Made by a program: the position numbers and the translations under genes
Part shown: one piece after another, positions 58,657 through 64,000 of the stretch
How positions within the stretch are numbered: the first letter of the stretch is position 1
Layout: each line of letters begins with the position of its first letter
Assembly (NCBI GenBank): GCA_001599295.1
Contig: BCGN01000005.1
Coordinates: 1,240,001 to 1,304,000 of the forward strand
Origin: Sporopachydermia quercuum
Taxonomy: Eukaryota; Ascomycota; Sporopachydermiomycetes; Sporopachydermiales; Sporopachydermiaceae
Direction of reading: 5' to 3'
Length of the DNA: 64,000 nucleotides
Notes under the pieces: generated by a model
What the model was told of the DNA's origin: nothing
What the model saw: only the letters and a program-made list of their open reading frames with translations
Databases searched by the model: none

Positions 58657-59883
58657 TCACGATACTGCTATTCAGGCACTACTGTCGTGCTATAAGCATT
58701 TCATTGAAAAGTTTTGATACCTACCTCCAGGAAGCTCAATGATAAAGCATAAAACAAACAACAGTAACAGATTTTACTCTTCTGTTGAGTACAATAGGAT
58801 ATTTTGCGTACAATAGAATGGGATATTCCGGTCGCTCATTAGTAATTATGTTTCCATGGTGGCTGGACAATCTCCTATGTGTATATCAGGAAAACAGATA
58901 CAATCATTTCCTGTTGATTGTATCTTATTGTTGATAAAGCATTAATCTTCATATCTTCTCTCAGTTGTTTAACTGGTTGTTCTATATGCTATATCTATCA
59001 AGTGAAGAACAATTGCATTGAAAAGGTAACTTCAAGAGTCTCTCTCGTGCTGGATGCTACTTCAGTTTGTCATCTGATTAGCGAAGATGCTGAACTATCA
59101 TCATCACTAGTGGTTCATTATTGGAATGAACCTCTGTTCCAGCAGAGCCTTTCAGTACCCCGAAACTAAGCAAGGAATCAAAGTGGTATGTATAAGAGTG
59201 AGATTTCATTTTGTTTTCATACATACTTTCAAATATTATAATAACGGTCAGCTACAGCTATATTTTATCTATCAACGTTTGCTCTATATTAGGTGTACAC
59301 TTTTTATAGATCCTTCGCGATCACTACCAACCAGCTTACCTTCTTACTTTTTGCTCCTAGCTCAAATATTTACTGTTCAGTTACCTATCATCCACTATAT
59401 TAGCGTTTACAATTCAATTAAAAAATCAAACCAATTTTGTTTATTTGATAAACTAACAATAAATAAAATCAACCTACCAGCAGTTTCAAAAAGAATATAT
59501 AAAATTTAATAACTAATATAAAAAATTGATAAACCGATTAAGATAACATAATAAATAAAGAATAAATAAATAGAACAGATAGCTGCCTTTATTTCGTAAA
59601 TAACCAGAGAATATCCGATATGTTTGTATTACATGATAAGCAAGTAGTGAACAGAAGTGTGCTGTTAAATATACTTATCCTATCACCACAACATTAACGA
59701 TATCTCACCAATTCCCATCTTACCCCAAATCACTAACCAAAATACCTAAAGAATCATTATAACATGATAAACAAAACAAAGGTTTGATATCAGTGTTTTC
59801 TATAACATGATAAACAAAACAAAGATTTGATATCAGTGTTTTCTTCTTTCATCTTTTTTTTTCTTTGTTTTCTTCCCCTTTCA
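58657..59883. other. Convergent intergenic region USE1/CAT8
   Basis: About 1.2 kb between convergent stop codons. Very A/T-rich from 59400 on, with a 43-bp tandem duplication just past the CAT8 stop. The plus-strand ORFs at 58918-59169 and 59126-59509 have no coding character. Confidence 0.5.
59761..59846. repeat. 43-bp tandem duplication downstream of CAT8
   Basis: Two head-to-tail copies (59761-59803 and 59804-59846) of a 43-bp unit starting AACATGATAAACAAAACAAA, differing by G/A at one position in the middle and at the last bases. It sits about 40 bp past the CAT8 stop, in its likely 3' UTR. Confidence 0.8.
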
Positions 59884-62800
59884 TTAAAAAGGAACATTTC
59901 GCCAATCCACAGTTCCTAATTCTTCTTTTTGTATGTCTCTCATAAATAGATTCATTTCGTCTTCTGGGAAGGAAAATTTGCTGTTTTCCTCGTCTCTTTC
60001 AAAATCACATTCATAGCTTGAAACAGAATGAACTGTTCCGTTATATGGTGAAGCTGAAAATGCTGTTGAAGCTCCAGACATGATAGAATTTGTTGGACTA
60101 TTGCTCTGATCATCACTATTATTACAACTATCGTCGCTCTTAGCTTTATCCGAGATAGTGTTAAGGAATAATAGATCATTAATAGCAGTTGATTCAAAAT
60201 CAAGGTAGTTCAACATAACATCATTCAAAGCAGAAGAAGATGCTGAGTTTGAATTGCTTATGCCAGTGTTGCTAGCAGTAGTGGATTTAGTACTTGAACT
60301 GTTTCCATCATTGCCTGCACCTGTGCCTGTGGCTGTCAAATGGTAGTCAAATGATGACAGAATGTTATTTTGATAACTTGAAGGAGATTCTGCTTTAACA
60401 TCAGTCTTTTGAAAGTCCTCATTACCATTATCATGAGAATTGTTCAATTGTTGATGAATGCTATTGTTGTTCTTATTAGCATTATTTTTCTTTGCATTCA
60501 CATTATTCATGCTTGAGTTTATTTGAACAGGTAATGAGACATGACATAAATGTTCCTTTCCATTGTTGTTATCAGCTGGAATAGTAATAGAAGGAATGAC
60601 TGAGTGTTTCTTGCTTCTACCATTTGTCGATTTAGCCATAATAGGAATTTCCCTTCGAGTACTTGGAGACGGTAAAGAAGAAGTAGATACTGATGACATC
60701 AATGACTGAATGCTACTGACTCTTGGTATACTAGTAGAGGGGCTAACCGAAGCTTGATGATCTGGGAAGGGATTAGGAGATCCGTCTGACTTCTTTGTAT
60801 TATTATCATTAGAAGCATTAGCAGTATTGTTCTTCTTTCCTCTTGATCTCTTTGGTTCAGCTGATGATGATCTTCTACCTTTCTTATCAATTTCAGACGA
60901 ACTCGAAATAGCAGAATGAGATGGAAGTTTCTTCGCTGAAATTACTAACAATTCATCAAACATACTTTCTAGAGATTTGTAAGAGGTTTTAGTGATTTCA
61001 CCAAGTTTTTCATTGTTGGTATAATCATAGACAGATTCTAATGTCTTAGAAACAATCTTTTTCATCTCTTGGAGTAAGGCACCTCCTTTCGAGTAATCAA
61101 CAGCACCATAGGAAGCAATCATTAAAATGAACATATTGATTCTGCTTGGATTCCAGCAAACGGAAGGAACAATTTTCCGGGAGAATAAATAGTTGTTGAT
61201 CTGCAAGTAATTTCTAGCGCTTTGGATAATGGCAACATAAGCAGCAGAACCTCTAGTATTAACTGAATTATCATCAGGTTTTAAAGGAGTAGCAACCGCA
61301 GGTAAATGAATCAAAATTCTAGCATAATGGAACATCATTGATAATACAGGAGCTTTTTGATGCAATGCAGATGAACTTGATGTTGGCGTACCATTAACAA
61401 AAGCAAATCGAAGACTTGCTGGCAATTCTCTTTCCCATGTCTCAAGCTTATCTTCTAAACAGATCATTGACTTGTATGAGTGGTTATGACTTGTACGAGT
61501 GTGTGCCATTTCAATAATTTCACCAAGAATTTTAGAAAATGTGAACAAATGATAATAGCAGTTATTCTTTTTACTGTTAGTATTGTTATCGGATATCTTA
61601 GGTAAAGTACATTCAACATTTGAATCATTGATAAGCCTGGGAATACCTGTGACAGCACTTGTAAAGCAGTCAAAAGAGTAACACGTCCAAAAGAGATTTC
61701 TGCGTGTTTCTTGTTCATTTAACGATAATTGTTTTCCATTGCTAAGTAGAATCGACTTAGGACATCTATGAAGACCAAGTAAGTGCATGCAATTGACTGA
61801 CATAGATCTAAAATGACTCATTGCTTTATAGTCACCCAAATGTTGAGTTAGCAATTGAGAGAGCAAAAGCGTCTTCAAGTTACCAATTGAAATCTCTGAT
61901 TGAAGTTCAAACGAATATACCTTTTTCCATTCTTCGTTCAAAGAATNAGAAATCTCCACTGGAGTAGATCTCGATAATATACATGACAAGCAAAGAATCA
62001 ATAACAACTGAATAGCAAATTGATGCTTGCCATTCAATGAATCTCCAACAAGAATTTCATGAAAAGAACATTCCATACATTTCGTAATAACATTGTAGTC
62101 ACTGAAGAAATCATGCTCATCGATGATAGGGTAAACTGACATCCATTCTTGAAAAAATTGAGTCACTAATTGATCCATTAACAGTCTTGATGGAAAACCA
62201 ATAGATTTATATAATTCAATTGAGTTGATTGAACTTGATTCGCTGTTTGAAATGTCAGTAAGACTTTGAAAAACTTTCAAAAGTTTTATATTGCGTGATG
62301 GTTTCTTTTGTTTGATCTTAGTCTCTAAAGCACCTATAAATGCTCCACCAGCTGATGAGCCCATGTATCGTGAGTTTTCAGTGAGAATATTCATTTGCTG
62401 GACTTCGTATTCATCGTTATCTTCATCGTCATTTTCTGATGTTGATCCGTGTAGTAATGAGCCTGCTGGTGATTGAGAAGACCCCATCATTGAATTATAA
62501 CTCACTGGTGGGGATATATCAGAGTCAGTTGTTGAAGAAGCTCCTAGTTTATTAGTCAAATTTCTGATTGATAATCCAGGAGAATTCAGTGCGTCAACTC
62601 GTGACAGCATTTCCAGCTGTTCATCTTTGATATCAAGCAAACCCATCATCTTCTGGTTCTCTGATTCAAGTTGTCTTACTCGATCTTCCAAAGACTCGGT
62701 GTATCCTCTTGGGAATGCTCTTCTTGATAGACGATCAGAAGTTTTACACTCAAATCCAACAGCAGCACATTGTGAACAATGAGGTCTTTTACCATCACAG

Positions 62801-62901
62801 CGAATCTTTTTACTTCTACAACGATCACATGCTTGTGAAATTCTATCNGTGTGACTTCCAGGTGGTTTGATGAGTTTCCAGGCTTGAGCACCGTCAGGCA
62901 T
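59884..62901 (-). CDS. CAT8: Zn2Cys6 transcription activator Cat8 (gluconeogenic/carbon-source regulator)
   Basis: Zinc-cluster activator of gluconeogenic and glyoxylate-cycle genes during growth on non-fermentable carbon, phosphorylated by Snf1. One 1005-aa frame (S. cerevisiae 1433). The Zn2Cys6 cluster has C25, C28, C35, C42, C45 and C52, followed by the Cat8/Sip4-specific sequence [20 protein letters not shown] and [19 protein letters not shown], a coiled-coil dimerisation helix. A fungal-specific transcription factor middle domain follows at about residues 255-560 ([38 protein letters not shown]). The C-terminal half is low complexity (Asn/Ser-rich). It ends in an acidic tail with W near the end ([19 protein letters not shown]), the expected activation domain. 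Ns at 61947 and 62849. It is divergent from a possible gene at the right edge. Confidence 0.93.
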   Translation of the reverse strand: MPDGAQAWKLIKPPGSHXDRISQACDRCRSKKIRCDGKRPHCSQCAAVGFECKTSDRLSRRAFPRGYTESLEDRVRQLESENQKMMGLLDIKDEQLEMLSRVDALNSPGLSIRNLTNKLGASSTTDSDISPPVSYNSMMGSSQSPAGSLLHGSTSENDDEDNDEYEVQQMNILTENSRYMGSSAGGAFIGALETKIKQKKPSRNIKLLKVFQSLTDISNSESSSINSIELYKSIGFPSRLLMDQLVTQFFQEWMSVYPIIDEHDFFSDYNVITKCMECSFHEILVGDSLNGKHQFAIQLLLILCLSCILSRSTPVEISXSLNEEWKKVYSFELQSEISIGNLKTLLLSQLLTQHLGDYKAMSHFRSMSVNCMHLLGLHRCPKSILLSNGKQLSLNEQETRRNLFWTCYSFDCFTSAVTGIPRLINDSNVECTLPKISDNNTNSKKNNCYYHLFTFSKILGEIIEMAHTRTSHNHSYKSMICLEDKLETWERELPASLRFAFVNGTPTSSSSALHQKAPVLSMMFHYARILIHLPAVATPLKPDDNSVNTRGSAAYVAIIQSARNYLQINNYLFSRKIVPSVCWNPSRINMFILMIASYGAVDYSKGGALLQEMKKIVSKTLESVYDYTNNEKLGEITKTSYKSLESMFDELLVISAKKLPSHSAISSSSEIDKKGRRSSSAEPKRSRGKKNNTANASNDNNTKKSDGSPNPFPDHQASVSPSTSIPRVSSIQSLMSSVSTSSLPSPSTRREIPIMAKSTNGRSKKHSVIPSITIPADNNNGKEHLCHVSLPVQINSSMNNVNAKKNNANKNNNSIHQQLNNSHDNGNEDFQKTDVKAESPSSYQNNILSSFDYHLTATGTGAGNDGNSSSTKSTTASNTGISNSNSASSSALNDVMLNYLDFESTAINDLLFLNTISDKAKSDDSCNNSDDQSNSPTNSIMSGASTAFSASPYNGTVHSVSSYECDFERDEENSKFSFPEDEMNLFMRDIQKEELGTVDWRNVPF

Positions 62902-63808
62902 TATGAAGGTATCTCGTTGATATAAGTTTTAAGTGCGTGACTGACGCTTTGGCCGAGATTAATATTATGATATTGAATCTGGTGTTGAAATGATGTTTAG
63001 GAATTCTATTCTGTATTAGAAAAGGTTATGTTTGACAAAAACTGTTATCAAAACACGTTTCAATAATAGCTGATTACAGCGCCAACTGTTGTAGGGTACA
63101 GCAATTCTTACTTTATAACTAACTGGTAGGTAGTAAACAAAAAATGGATACTGGTAAAATGATTGAGGTTGGTTCCTTGAATTAAAATGACAGGAATCAA
63201 ACAAATAAGAGCACCATCTACTTTTCTATAACCAAAATGTATCTTTAGAAAGAAAAGAAGACGTTGAACATAGAAATACTGAGGATATGATAGGATTAAA
63301 AAGAATTTTGGATATTCCGAAAGAAACGAGTAAGAGCGTTTGAACTGAAACTTTGCCTGATTTGCAACATTTTCTGGGGATTTCTTAATCTTAATCTTAA
63401 CTTTAACTCTAAATAGACCACCAGACCCTTTACATTAATTATTGGTCCCTAGTTAAAAGAGAAAGATCACTCCTTTCTACATAAATTATGGGGAACTGAA
63501 GGGTAGATAAAAAAATTATATAAATATATAAACTGTATTGTTAGGATGAGGCTGAACGACATTGTTACTTTTCACTGAGAGGAGCAAGTAAATTGAATTC
63601 ACTTTTCGTACTTTAGTTATTAAATGGAATTACCCTCCATCAAAAAGGTGGTTTTCACTCAGCAATTACGTTCATTTACCTGTCGATATTGATTATTAAT
63701 GTTGACAATATTATCTATCAACGATTACTGAAACCTAAAACTCGGGCCCTTCGCAGGATAAAAATCATTCCATAGTTCTCCATAAAACACCCCAGTTATA
63801 GTAATTGA
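62902..63808. other. CAT8 upstream region
   Basis: About 900 bp, AT-rich, with no supportable ORF apart from the short one that begins at 63809. The AT-tract near 63505-63535 and the CCACC/CCAAC motifs near 63415 and 63836 are the only visible landmarks. Confidence 0.5.
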
Positions 63809-63973
63809 ATGGAGGGGCAGTTCCTGAATATTCCAACCACTACCAAACAAGCAACCAATAACTGCAAGGAAGAACTAATACCAATTCAGGCTATCGTTAA
63901 ATTGCTAGAATTAAGTTTGGCTCATCAAGTTGATATTTCAAAGTGCCAATTGGTTCGTAACCCATTTTGGTAA
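63809..63973 (+). CDS. Possible first exon or small ORF at the right edge
   Basis: ATG ORF of 54 codons starting MEGQFLNIPTTTKQATNNC, with an amphipathic stretch (EELIPIQAIVKLLELSLAHQ) that looks coding. It stops at 63971, but a GTAAAA donor-like site falls at 63970-63975, so it may be a first exon of a gene continuing beyond the window. No family is recognised. Confidence 0.35.
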   Translation: MEGQFLNIPTTTKQATNNCKEELIPIQAIVKLLELSLAHQVDISKCQLVRNPFW

Positions 63974-64000
63974 AATATGGTCAAGCCCACTCACTCCTTG

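Overview
The window is nuclear DNA of an ascomycete budding yeast (Saccharomycotina). It is AT-rich and carries 19 recognisable or substantial protein-coding genes, plus a possible first exon of another at the right edge. Families that anchor the call are Ubr1, Dpb2, Bet2, Prp4, Hda3, Aos1, Sec23, Gab1, alanine aminotransferase, Tel2, Set9, Ded1, Mrn1, Lif1/XRCC4, Lsg1, Use1 and Cat8. CTG reads as leucine at conserved positions (for example in the NKSD motif region of Lsg1), so this is not a CTG-Ser or CTG-Ala yeast. I cannot name the species. Introns are unusually dense for a budding yeast: I place 18 in 8 genes, with GTATGT/GTAAGT/GTACGT-type donors and TACTAAC-like branch points. A Set9/KMT5 H4K20 methyltransferase is also present, a gene S. 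cerevisiae lacks. About 34 isolated single N bases show this is a draft or ambiguity-masked consensus.

Layout, left to right: UBR1 (-, truncated by the window start); an unrecognised coiled-coil/NLS-rich protein (-); DPB2 (+, 3 exons); BET2 (-); PRP4 (+, 4 exons); HDA3 (-); AOS1 (+, 4 exons); SEC23 (-, 2 exons, the first only ATG); GAB1 (+); an alanine aminotransferase (-); a 3.9 kb apparently gene-poor divergent gap with a CGG direct-repeat array; TEL2 (+); a five-exon DUF4112-type membrane protein (+); SET9 (-); a 2.7 kb gap; DED1 (-); MRN1 (-); a 2.7 kb gap; LIF1/XRCC4-like (-, 2 exons); LSG1 (+, 3 exons, the first only ATG); USE1 (+, 3 exons); CAT8 (-); and a short ORF (+) at the right edge.

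The genes are housekeeping genes of many pathways and form no operon or cluster. Themes that recur are genome maintenance (DPB2, TEL2, LIF1), chromatin (HDA3, SET9), protein modification (UBR1, AOS1), membrane traffic and GPI anchoring (BET2, SEC23, USE1, GAB1), RNA metabolism and ribosomes (PRP4, DED1, MRN1, LSG1) and carbon/nitrogen metabolism (ALT1, CAT8). Most neighbours are divergent or convergent pairs. I found no rRNA, tRNA, transposon, virus-like element or CRISPR array. The most interesting observations are the two start-codon-only first exons, a structured hairpin inside an AOS1 intron, overlapping splice donors in the DUF4112 gene, the CGG array upstream of the aminotransferase gene, and the unrecognised coiled-coil protein.
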